A stretch of DNA of 64,000 nt from Ceratothoa steindachneri (lineage: Eukaryota > Arthropoda > Malacostraca > Isopoda > Cymothoidae): positions 126,536,298 through 126,600,297 of the forward strand of contig OZ018321.1 of assembly GCA_963969495.1 (NCBI GenBank). The letters run 5' to 3'. Within the stretch, counting starts at the first letter, position 1; each line of letters begins with the position of its first letter. This document shows, piece after piece, positions 42,190 to 52,424 of this stretch. Both the position numbers and the translations under genes were made by a program. The notes beneath the pieces are model-generated. The model was not told the DNA's origin, searched no databases, and was given only the letters and a program-made list of their open reading frames with translations.

Positions 42190-43860
42190 AGAATGGAATC
42201 TGATCTAACCCGCCAAGAGTTTACATGAACCTGAAGACGAAATCAATCTTGTTATGGATGTTGTCTTGATAAGCCCGGTCAGATGTCCAAATACAAATAC
42301 TATTTTGGTGCACACGTGCCTACACTGAGCATGCACACACCCTTTGACTCTTCCCAGCAAGCTTAGTAGAGAACACACGAACATATCATTGACCCGATAA
42401 GCTTTTCCCCGCGTTCAGATTAAGAGAGGAGAAGGCACACCCCTAAATTGGCGTTAGTATAAATAGACGAACAGAAACATTCTGTCAACCACCCAAAGGC
42501 AAACAACCAGGTCGCCATAAGGACAACCTCCAGCCTAAACATTAAGGAGGCCTGAAGAAGTACGCCTTATTACCAGGTATGGGGTGCTCCTCTCTCAAGC
42601 AGGTAAATTCTATGACCGGTGACCCATCGAACGATGGAGAAGAAAATAAATAGTCTGCCTTAGCCCTCTCCCCCCCCCCCTGTACACCTAAAACACCTCT
42701 CGCTAAAGCGTGGCCTTCCTTTCTCGGTTTTTGTATCACCTTGTCCTGCAGTTATTGGATAAATTCCGGCGTGTAGGCAGTCAGAACGCCTGTTGTGTTC
42801 CTTTCTGAAGCCACGGCTTCGTATTCTTCGTATTAGCTGCTCGTGTCATGCTTTACAGCCTTTACATTATCAATAGAGCATTAAGCACTAGTCCTGATGA
42901 CGGCATTTTGATACCCGACGCAAATCATCATGATGCAGAAGGTAAGTCTTTTCAATATTCAGATGGCTGCCAGTCTTCCAAGTTAGCTATCTTTTTATCC
43001 CCTAAAACTAACTCTGTATGCTATCCAACGCTGTTGGCTGTTTACCTATATAGCAACATATTCCTGACAAATTGATATGTTAAAAATCGTCAAATTTACT
43101 CAGATTATTCATACCTGTTCAAAGACTCTATATACTCTTTTTCCTGTCCATCGATATCGGTCCGAGTTATTTCTCATTCCTCAGGGGCCGAGTTCATTCC
43201 TCCCGCCCGAAATTTCCCAGAGGGAGTAACTTCACTTCTCTCACCGAAAAAGACCTTTTTCCCCTCGATTTTTTCCCCTATTTTCTTGACTAGAATATTT
43301 AAAACCTCCATGTCGAGCTGAAACATCCTTTAGAACTCTAACGCCCATTTACACAGTAAAGTATAGATACATTCCTGTTGATCTTGAATATGTAGGATGC
43401 GTCTTGTTTTCAGTGACGTTAACCATGCCCTGTGACAAGTGGATGACCGAGCAAGAAAACAGCCTCTAATAATAATAATGAGTAATATTTCTTGATTAAT
43501 ATCTGTTTATGGATAACTTGTGTACATCAACACTATTGTGACACCTACCTAATTACGCACACACGTAGAATCGCTGGTGTGCGCATGTATATATATATTT
43601 TTAGCGCTTACACACAATTGGAGTCCCCTTAAAATAGACACTATTGAAAGCACCACTATCCAGATTAAGCCGGCATATCAGCCCTCAGAAATCATAAGTA
43701 CCTCTAAATGGTTTCCACGATTCCTTAAAACTCCGAATATTTGGCATTATGACCTTTCACAGGGGTCAGGGTACACCTTAGGAGCTTTTCGTTGAGGACA
43801 TGCCTCAGTAAGCCATTCCTCTAGAGAGAGATTGGATGGAAACCGCTATAGCTTAAGAGG
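42190..43860. other. No supported gene
   Basis: Mixed-composition sequence with short frames only. A C-run (10 bases) lies at 42669. Confidence 0.45.
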
Positions 43861-43870
43861 GGATCGTTTT

Positions 43871-44186
43871 GTGTCAGCCCCAACAGGGCTGAAGATGTTA
43901 GAGAGGAAGCACCTGTACCGCCCATAAGGTGGTGAGACGGAAAGAACTTCACCAAGAAGAGCTCTCTTATCGGTGCAACCACTCATCCTAGCAACAAGGT
44001 GGGACGAGGTTAAACCTTGAGAGGGTTTTACCTGAGTTGTCTAGGACTCGTTGCAGGACTTGTTGCTAGGATGAGCGGTTGCATCGATAAAAGAGGTCTT
44101 CTTGGTGAAGTCTTTTCCGTTTCGCCACCTTGGGGGCGGTACAGGTGCTTCCTCTCTAACATCTTCAGCCCTGTTGGAGCTGACAC
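43871..44186. repeat. Long inverted repeat (about 128-bp arms, 59-base loop)
   Basis: Arm 1 (43871-43999, GTGTCAGCCCCAACAGGGCT...CCTAGCAACAAG) pairs along its whole length with arm 2 (44059-44186, CTTGTTGCTAGGATGAG...GAGCTGACAC), with about 90% identity by eye. As RNA this would be a near-continuous hairpin of about 128 bp. The 107-codon plus frame at 44017-44340 crosses arm 2 and is probably fortuitous. It could be a foldback transposon, a small inverted-repeat element or a hairpin-RNA source. No TA or other target duplication was evident at its ends. Confidence 0.85.
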
Positions 44187-44399
44187 AAATAAAGCTCAAA
44201 GTGTGATGAATTTCGCCTCGCCGACAGTTCAGATGAGGGAAGGAAATCCCACAACGACATTTGGTCCCGAGGACAATATTCAGCGCACGAGGATTCAGTG
44301 TATTGACATTTCCTTGAATAAGTTTCTGAATACTCTATGAAATCTAAAATAAATCAAAGCTACCCACAACTAAGCTAAGTAGTTTGCATTTATAAAATA

Positions 44400-44965
44400 C
44401 TAGCAAAGATATCCGGCGTTGTCCGTCCATAAAAAACTATCTTGAACAAATTAACTTCTCTGCTTGAGTTAAACTATTTAATTAAAAGTTGGTAGGTATG
44501 AAATAAAAGGTTTATTTTAATTTTGAGTAATGGAGTAGTATATCATGAAAGACTAACAGAGAACGATTATCACATTACAGTAGTGCGACAGGGCGATCAA
44601 GCGGGTGGAATGGCAGGCAAACTTGAGTATGAGGGTGGCAGCCACAGGCAGATATGCGCGAGTTTGAACTAAATATCTAAATTATTCGAGTCTCAGACAT
44701 ACAGATAATAGGTATTATCGCGTTTTTTAAACATTGCAGTCGCACGATTGGTCTGGAAAGCCTTAATTTATCAACGGGCAATGTTGATGTTTTAATTGCA
44801 ACTCATTGAAAAAAATAGAAAGGGTGAAGATTCGAACCTAACATAACAACAAGATGGTGCAACCTTTGCCAAGTCTGAGTAGTCTATGTTACTGCCTGAG
44901 TCAAGTTACCCCAAATGGTGACCTTTGTTGGCCTTTAAAGTCGCTTTAAGTGGCCTTTCATATCG
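44400..44965. other. No supported gene
   Basis: AT-rich sequence, nothing recognised. Confidence 0.45.
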
Positions 44966-44966
44966 G

Positions 44967-44968
<2 letters not shown>

Positions 44969-45029
<61 letters not shown>
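44969..45029. repeat. (AT)n microsatellite
   Basis: About 30 AT units abutting the left arm of the foldback element. Confidence 0.95.
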
Positions 45030-45030
<1 letters not shown>

Positions 45031-45037
<7 letters not shown>

Positions 45038-45612
45038 TAAAAACCAATGGCCTGGAGCAGACTTAAATCCAACATTAAAAAATCGTTATTAAGATGGAAT
45101 AGTGCAACGTTTCGACCTTACGGTCATCTTCTGGCTATAGAAAACACAACACTATCTTCCTCACTCAATTCTGATACATCTTCTATTACATTAAACATCC
45201 TTTAAACAACCACTACTAGCGAAACCGTTATATTTCCTGTCACCTCTTTACCACACCATATTCTCACTGGATATCAAAAAATCAAGGTATGTTTCTCATT
45301 TGATCCGTTTAGTTTTGTAGTGATTTTTCTTTGGTTGTTTTTTAAGTTCTCATTAGCCAGTTTCTAGTTGTTTTTTTTCTGTACAATTTTACTTTACTTC
45401 TTTTCTTAAATCATTGTATTTTACTCCTCTGTTATTCTAATTATAATTTGTGGTGAACACTTTAACTTATTTTGTATATTTGTATATCTTAATTTGTTTT
45501 TTAGAACCAGAAGATGACCGTAAGGTCGAAACGTTGCAATACTCAATCTTAATAACGATTTTTTGATGTTGGATTTAAGTCTGCTCCTCGTCATTGGTTT
45601 CTTATTGAAAAT
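45031..45612. mobile_element. Foldback (MITE-like) element with about 110-bp terminal inverted repeats
   Basis: The left arm (45031-45140, TTTTCAATAAAAACCAATGG... to CCTTACGGTCATCTTCTGG) is the reverse complement of the right arm (45502-45612), with about 90% identity. About 360 bp of non-coding AT-rich sequence lies between. Each arm contains GACC-GTAA-GGTC, a four-base-pair hairpin, followed by GAAACG. The whole is flanked on both sides by (AT)n tracts. No transposase is present, so any mobility would have depended on another element. Confidence 0.75.
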
Positions 45613-45644
45613 TAAATTAAGGCTGCACAGCGGAAACTTCCTGG

Positions 45645-45645
<1 letters not shown>

Positions 45646-45711
<66 letters not shown>
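45646..45711. repeat. (TA)n microsatellite
   Basis: About 33 units, 34 bp beyond the right arm of the foldback element. Confidence 0.95.
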
Positions 45712-45714
<3 letters not shown>

Positions 45715-45769
45715 GTGGTATGACATTATATTATATCAATACCATATTATATTTATGGGGAAGGGACCA

Positions 45770-46740
45770 AAAACTTAAAGGCGAACCGTCAAGGGGGACG
45801 GAACGCCACGAGTTTCGTCGGGCGGAACAACAAGAAAGAGTGCAATGAGTTCAGGTAAATTAGGGCAATGGCAAAGCTCAAGGTTATTTAAAGAGGCATT
45901 TACAAAAATATTATTTTTATTTGCAAAAAAATAATGAGAGAATTGATGGGCAAAATTACACGGGCAAACGAAGGGGGGGGGGGGGGGGGGTTGTAGTTTT
46001 GAATCAGACTATGAAGTCAAAACTTAAGGTATTACAAGTGGACACTATTCAAGGGGAAAGAGGATTAACTCAAATGGGTTACTGAAGGGGGAGAGGGGTT
46101 GGCTTACGGGAGAATCCGGGTTAGATGTCAAGGTAAAGCTTCACGGATGTCTTCTGCACGTGAGGCGAAGCCACTCGGAACTTCTGAGCGGGATGTTAAT
46201 GTGATGACGGTTCTCAAAAAAAGGGTTGGGAGGCGGTAACGTCCGGTCCAGGGGAGAATATTTCGGCCACCCGAAAACGAGGGGCAAACGAGGAGGGCTT
46301 CGACAGGAGTTGATGAGTGAACTCAGAAAAATCGCTCGGTAGCGATAGTTAAATGGAATTACCTCACTGGTTGGGGCTAATTCCAATACACAAATAGTTC
46401 AGCTGTCACTTTGCTTTGTTGTTAGCACCTGACTTGGAACTAGGGGAAATCTTCTTGGGTCCGGGCGAGACTTCTCAACTCAGTGCCTGTCTCATGGGAA
46501 ACGAGCAATATATATGTCTGAGGCTCTCCCCGCGGGAGGGGGGGGGTTAGTGGGAAACAGCTCTACTCTCGAATGGCCTCGAATCTTCTTGCCGAGGCTA
46601 TTCTAACCCGTGTAGAGGTGAATCGTGGTGGACGTGGTTCGAGGCGACCGCTTGAGGAAGGGTGGCTAGGCTTACCAATTTAAGCCTAACAGAACCTTCT
46701 ACAGCGCAAGGAATTTCCGTGCTGGACAAGAAATTCCACG
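45770..46740. repeat. GC-richer block, unclassified
   Basis: A compositional island with a long G run (about 45976-45992) and G-rich text throughout (GGGGGGAGGGG-type runs at about 46085 and 46535). No protein motif. Similar in character to the islands at 9800-10885 and 18700-19520, but no shared segment could be demonstrated. Confidence 0.3.
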
Positions 46741-46752
46741 TGGAATTTCCTC

Positions 46753-46755
<3 letters not shown>

Positions 46756-46813
<58 letters not shown>
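46756..46813. repeat. (AT)n microsatellite
   Basis: About 29 AT units. Confidence 0.95.
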
Positions 46814-46817
<4 letters not shown>

Positions 46818-47154
46818 TCTTTAATATTTATTTATTTTTAATGGCTTTAGAATAGTTTTTAGAATAGTTTTTTTAGCTTCATACATAGTTAGCTGTAGTA
46901 GTTAGCCTCTGGCAATTAAATTTACACTTCTCATGTTAGTCCTATAATAGAGTTAATATTATCATAAAAAGTTTTTATATATGGATTTTAATGCGCAATG
47001 GTAACGAGGCCGTATGGTGCAAAAGTTTACTAGGCAGAAATAGGTAAATAAAGTAAGGGAGGTATAGAAAGCGAAAATAGTCGAGGTCTCCAATTTATGG
47101 AAATTAAAAGCCGCAGGCGCTACCGGTGCATAATTCTGAAAATGTTATATATAA

Positions 47155-48095
47155 ACTGACCGGACAAAAAAAAATAGTCCCCAATGACGAAAACTTACCT
47201 AATACCGTGCAATTTCGCCATGATTCTGGGTAACAGATATGATTCGATGTGTCATGGAATGGATAATGTTCTGCATGAGAGAATGAAAATGTTTAGACAC
47301 TCTTGCATCAAAGAACTGTGCATCTCGGCCAGATCGCGTAGATGCCGTCCCTGACGTTTGATACGTGGTTCGATGGAGTCTCATTGATTTTCGATGGGGG
47401 TTCAGATCCGGGAATTTTGTTGGTCAATCCAGTTATGCGATTGTTTCTGAAAGTTCATCATGTCAGTCAGACACAGATCTAGCTCGGCGAACACGGGAGT
47501 TGTCATCCTGGTAGTCAGGGAATGGAATATTATGGTTCGCGTTAAAATGGAGGGAAAACGACAAAACCTTGTCGCCTAGCTACTCAATGTAGGCATACTG
47601 GTGCAATTCTTTTTCTCATCAACCAAAGAACCAATTTCCGCATAATTAAAACACCTCCAAGTGCTTGACTCGCACCTGTATGTAGTTTGCCTTGAGGGCC
47701 TCACTAGGTCTACGAGAAAGACGCTGGGCATCATTTGCATAGAGGCAGATAATGCCTTTCCATTCCTCCACAACCCACCTTTTGGGTCATCTCACCTACT
47801 GTAGCCGGGTAACTTTATCGGCAGAAGTGAGCAAAGGCCTCTTGCTCACTCCATGCTATGTAGTTCCCTCTGGAGTGTTCTTTCAGTAATGGGTGCCGAA
47901 GGACAGGCGTTGGCGTTTTGTAGCAATGTATTCTTTGATGCTAAGCGATTTTTAGCTACAAGGCATGGAACACTCCGGCGGTCCCGGTCAGTATCGTCTT
48001 TAGGGCACAAATCGGGCAAGAATTTCCTATAGACCAGGATTTTTGCCATAGCAAGTAGACCCGTATGACCGTACGTGTAGATACACATGTAAATT
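47155..48095 (-). pseudogene. Tc1-like transposase relic
   Basis: The minus strand from about 48000 reads RDRRSVPCLVAKNRLASKNT, LLQNANACPSAPITERTLQR and ELHSMEWARGLCSLL (second helix-turn-helix of a Tc1-type transposase). Decayed catalytic-domain text follows (ALSASMQMMPSVFLV, then the region of HNWIDQQNSRI-TPIE), ending in WDSIEPRIKRQGRHLRDLAE, MHSSLMQECLNIF and LLPRIMAKLHGIR near 47210. Motif spacing fits a nearly full-length transposase without its first 50-60 residues. Stops and frame changes are numerous, and no intact catalytic triad is visible. Confidence 0.7.
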
Positions 48096-48109
48096 CCTCC
48101 GCCGATGAT

Positions 48110-50300
48110 TTTTTTTTTATTCGTTAATTATTGTTACGATCACCGAAACCTTTATATAACTTTTTATTCCAATTGTTCATTTCTTGATCAGGAACACGAA
48201 ACACATTCTGATAATTTCTAAATTCACTTCATTTTACTCTCGATTTATTTATTAATAAATAAAAACAACAAGAACATTATTGGGAAATCTTTTGAAATTA
48301 GGCTGAGTTAAATTATTTATTGCTATTTCATTATTGTGTGTTTGTGTATGCGCTGCCACTTCTCTGCCAAACATAATGTAAACACAGTATAGCGGCGAAT
48401 ATTTTAAATGACTATTTCCTAAGGAAAGATCTAATATAATATTTTACGGGTCATTTCCCAATTCGCATTGAAATTACATAATTTTATGTCTGTTTGAGTG
48501 AGTTCTCCTCAGAATTCGTTGTCTTCATTTTTTTCAGCTCTATTTTCTTAGTTTGATCCTTTCTATGAAGTACTTTTGTGCTCTCTTACATCTCGGTGCC
48601 ATGATTAGAGATATCAACAAAGTAAAGTGTCGCCGTATATTCCCCAATCTTGCCCAACGTGTGCGGAAAGAAAGGGACTTGCGTGGGTATGATAGGATTG
48701 TGATTTTGCCGGAAAGGCAAAACGATTCTTCTCATTTGAACATTAAAAAATAGAGAAAGAAAAAAAATGTACAGACAGATATTGGGAGCCTATTTATTTT
48801 ATTTATCTTTTAAAAAAGGAAGAAATTCAAAGAGGAAAAAATCTACCAGGAATATATTGGAAAGCGTTTTTTAAGAGAAGTGGCGAAATTAAAGGAAATT
48901 AAATTTGTTGAAGTTATCTAGTCCGAGTGTTATCTAGTGATTAGGGACGTGTACAACTTTCCTGAAAATGTGTTGGGAAGGGTATGAAAATGGTGAGGAA
49001 AGAAGGCTGTATAAAACCCTGCACATAATGCAAACCCAAAGTTAGAACACGATATGTTCTCTCTTTTAGAGTTAGCATGGAAAACTTAGGCTTCTCTAGA
49101 AGACATCGTACGGCACACGGAATTCTATTTAATATTGAAACTTTGGGGGCTATTTTGCTTTTTATAGTAAACAACCCAATAATATAGTAAGATAGCTTCA
49201 AATATTAAAAATAGAATGTATCAATGTTTAGTAGTGCATGTCATTGCAAAGAATCTTCCTTGAAAATGAATTTCCCTAAATTCAAAACGAGCTTTAAGGT
49301 TGATGAATTTGAATTTCGGCCGTGAGAATAATTTAAGCGTCGCCATCTGTAAAATGTCCACAAACATTTCAGATTTAATCGAAAAGAATCAAGCTCAAAT
49401 TTCATGTTTAAATAGTAAATTCTTACTGAAGCCTTTGCACACCCTACTTTGGCACTCAATACATTGTTACTACTACACATCACACGTTAGTACACTACAT
49501 CTTTAGTATATTACACACTGTATGTATCGCACAACCGACCTTAGCGCAATAGCCACTATACTTAATACACGACATTATTTAGTACGCTACATATGCAGAT
49601 TACATAATGTACACTACACCTTTCACAGTACATCCTGCAAACTACACCTTGCACATTGCGAACCTGTAACTGATGCACGCACCATCTAGATTACTGCAGG
49701 TTGGTTGGTGGGAGACTAACCTTTGAAGACAAAGTCACCCCTCCTACTTAAAAAAGCCTCACAAGGTGGTTCTACTTCTTATATAAGAACTTTTTCACGG
49801 GATCTTACGTGCATCCACCTCACCCAAAGATTGCAATCTTCCTTTTCAACATAACATCAACAATAATAACCTATTTTCAATATTAAATCCTTTACTATTT
49901 CTCTTTCTTCTTTTCATTCACATTTTTTTCCTCCCTTTGTATATACTTTAATTTCTTCTCAACCCGGTGAACTTCCACACGCTGGATTAAATTGATTTTT
50001 TCTCACACTTGTCAATTACACTGTACAACAAATTTCAGTGTCAAGAAATAAACATAGATCTTATGCGTATTTTATTATGACGTTAAGTGTGTTGAATTCG
50101 AATTTGAAAACAAAAATTTTCCATCACGTAATATTTTCTTGTAAATTCCCGATATAATAATTATGCAATTGATACCAATTTCCACGATACCATAAATGTA
50201 TTTCGCTCCCAAAGTCAGATTAAATGTGTACATTTTAATTAATTCATGGATATATAATGAATCAGCATGTTTGTTAGCATTATATAATGTATTAACCTAC
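48110..50300. other. AT-rich sequence, no supported gene
   Basis: Short frames only. The 66-codon frame at 48553-48753 is basic and ends in a Lys-rich tail, but I recognise nothing in it. A stretch of TACAC/TACA-type low complexity lies at 49440-49640. Confidence 0.45.
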
Positions 50301-50306
50301 ATTTTT

Positions 50307-52063
50307 CTATTTACTTCTTCGTTTGTAAAACGTCTCAGGTGTGTGACGCTTCAGGTCCCAGCAGAAGTCATTCAGCATAGCAGAGCTCCATTTTTCCTTA
50401 TACATGTTTTCCATTGACGCTCTATTTTGATAGAACTTCTCCCCATGTTCATCACTCACATTTCCTGCATTCTCTCGGAAGAAGGACAGATGAGAATGAA
50501 GAAAGTGTATCTTCAGTGACATATTGCATCCGAGTTCTTGGTAGTACTTGATTAGGCTCTCCACTATACGCTCTCGCTGGGTCCTTTGCCGCTTTCCCAG
50601 AAGTCGTTTGCATACATCTTTGAATGCATGCCAGGCCGCTAGCTCAGTTTCATTCCTCGTTGCCTCGAAGTCCTCATCAGCTAGAGGGTGACGAATATGT
50701 GGGCCTACGAATATGCCTTCTTTAATCTTGGCATCACTTATTTTAGGGAAGATTGCTTAGAGGTACTGAAACATGGCTTGTAATGTTGTAGTTCTTTGGT
50801 AAATTGCTTCATTAGGCCTAGTTTTATATGCAGTGGTGGCGCAAAAGGATTTTCTCCTTCTTAACTAGTGGTTCATGAATTACATTATGGCATCCAAGCG
50901 TCATTGTTTCCCGAGGTGACCATTCTGAGCTTACATAATGTTGTGATCTGGCCCTACTGTCCCACTTGAAGAGCAAGCACATAAACGTGGGGTATCCAGT
51001 TTGTAGCCCATTAAGTAGGGCTACTACTTTCAACTCCACACAAATTAGCCACTAATGCTCCTTATAACTTATGCGGTCTAGAATAAAAGCAAGGTTCTCA
51101 TATTTCTCTCTTAAAATGACTGGGTGAGGAACTGGAACTGAAGGCATGGTGTTTTTAATGTGCAACAGAACCGCTTTTATGCTGTAAAAGGATGCATCTA
51201 TTAATAAGCTCCACTTATTGGGTTCATATGTCAGCTCAAGGGCATTGACTAGGCCTCTGATATCCTTACAATAAGTCAAGTCGTTTTAAAAAGTGAAGAA
51301 TTGCTGTAGATCTGCACAACGCTAGCCTACTCGTAAGTATTGTAATTCGAGCATGTTAAGCCAACAGGTTCCAATGTTGCAGACGTGAGGCCAGCAGTTC
51401 ACACTGTTGTTTAGTAAGTCATAGATCATGAACTAGATCATTGGGTTCCGGTTGGGTGGTGATGTGTGGTTTCTTCTCAGATTCAAGATGTGCCACATAT
51501 GGTGTATCTTAAAATTCTGAATCGTCTGAGTTGCTTGTGTCATTGCTTGGGTAGTTCAGAGGGCGGCTGTGTTAAAGGAATAGCACTTAAATGTCGAACT
51601 GGGTGGATAGAAGACTGAAGATCTGGATAGATGATAAGTTTCTTGCCTTTTCTGTTGCGACCTGCAGTGAAATAAAATAAAATCAGACTAAAAATGGATA
51701 TTACTGGTTGTGATCACTTGCAAAAATAGTGGAAGTACAACATAGTATGTAGTTAGATCTTTTTGATTGGCATATCTCTTGAAAATATATTGAAGACCAG
51801 CAAAAAAAACACGTTAAATACCCACCTTTAATATCTGTTAAGCATTCCGTTGAATGGTCCTTTGGCTCCCTCCAGACCATTGGTACGCCAAAGATGAGGC
51901 CATGCCCTTTGACTTTCACCCAGAAATAAAGGAAACTTGTACACCTGACACAACATATATGAGGTGCCCAGCGTTTGTCCTGGCCACCTACTTTACATCC
52001 AAAGTGCAGCTCATAAAGTTTCTTCACATCTTTAGTCAACTCTCTTGTATTCTCTTAATGTAA
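50307..52063 (-). pseudogene. Uncharacterised multi-exon TE-like protein, copy 2
   Basis: Same family as 5395-7925 and better preserved. The minus strand reads LTKDVKKLYELHFGCKVGGQ, DKRWAPHICCVRCTSFLYFW, GLIFGVPMVWREPKDHSTEC and LTDIKG. A 164-bp GT-AG intron (51825-51662) then GRNRKGKKLIIYPDLQSSIH follow. Next come LVHDL-LTKQQCELLASRLQ (about 51400, one stop); KDIRGLVNALELTYEPNKWS, LLIDASFYSIKAVLLHIKNT and MPSVPVPHPVILREKYENLA (51279-51060); and LLNGLQTGYPTFMCLLFKWD, ECSPRETMTLGCHNVIHEPL-like text and LGLMKQFTKEL (to about 50790). The last blocks are LGCNMSLKIHFLHSHLSFFR, ENAGNVSDEHGEKFYQNRAS and LNDFCWDLKRHTP (50564-50310). The N-terminal CC--C and WREP-H--C motifs suggest metal binding. The function is unknown to me. 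At least four stops or frame breaks are present. Confidence 0.7.
51662..51825 (-). other. Apparent intron in the uncharacterised family, copy 2
   Basis: Donor AAAG|GTGGGT (intron begins at 51825) and acceptor TTTCACTGCAG (ends at 51662), phase 1. Joining restores LTDIKG-RNRKGKKLIIYPDL, which fits the family pattern of a basic YP-LPSAI-PV block following the WREP-H block. The sequence inside has stops. Copy 1 has its intron about 25 codons earlier instead. Confidence 0.55.
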
Positions 52064-52355
52064 CTGATCTACATATATAACAGAAAATGTCTGTGGAAGA
52101 AAAAAAACACTGTAGTATGTGAAAAATAATATAAATAGTAACAGCAACATATATTAAATAAAATAGTAAAGATATGAATTATTTATAGTATGTTACAAAA
52201 TTATCAAGCGTTACGTAATAGTTTACACGGATTTGGACACATATGACTAAAAAAATACTTAGTATACTTTCATATATTTCATAGATTATGTTAACAAATA
52301 AATACCTTAGGAATACCCCATTAAAATTATATCAAAATGCGTTTATATCTTTTAG

Positions 52356-52419
52356 AGTTGTCAGTTTCGGACCAATCCTGTTTGCATTCAATCCCTACGG
52401 AACTATCAGTGTATTTAAT
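52356..52419 (+). other. Candidate host exon resembling a myosin motor segment
   Basis: Sixty-four bases framed by a TATCTTTTAG acceptor and a consensus GTAAGTAAGG donor. In the only fully open frame they encode VVSFGPILFAFNPYGTISVF followed by N. Myosin motor domains carry a segment of the form Y--x-GPIL-AVNPY--LPIY ahead of the P-loop, and this matches in length and in the G-P-I-L-x-A-x-N-P-Y core. The exon would enter in phase 2 and leave in phase 0. No neighbouring myosin exons were found within a few kilobases, so it could be a lone exon with large introns, a gene fragment or coincidence. Confidence 0.3.
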
Positions 52420-52424
52420 GTAAG

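Noticed and set aside
44017..44340. 107-codon plus-strand frame as a gene
   Set aside because: It crosses the second arm of a long inverted repeat, shows no domain, and its composition fits chance.
45502..45560. Active hammerhead ribozyme in the foldback arm
   Set aside because: The hairpin and GAAACG strand are present, but the conserved CUGANGA strand is not. It is kept only as a finding to test.
48553..48753. 66-codon basic plus-strand frame
   Set aside because: No family resemblance, a Lys-rich end from A-rich DNA, and a length expected by chance.
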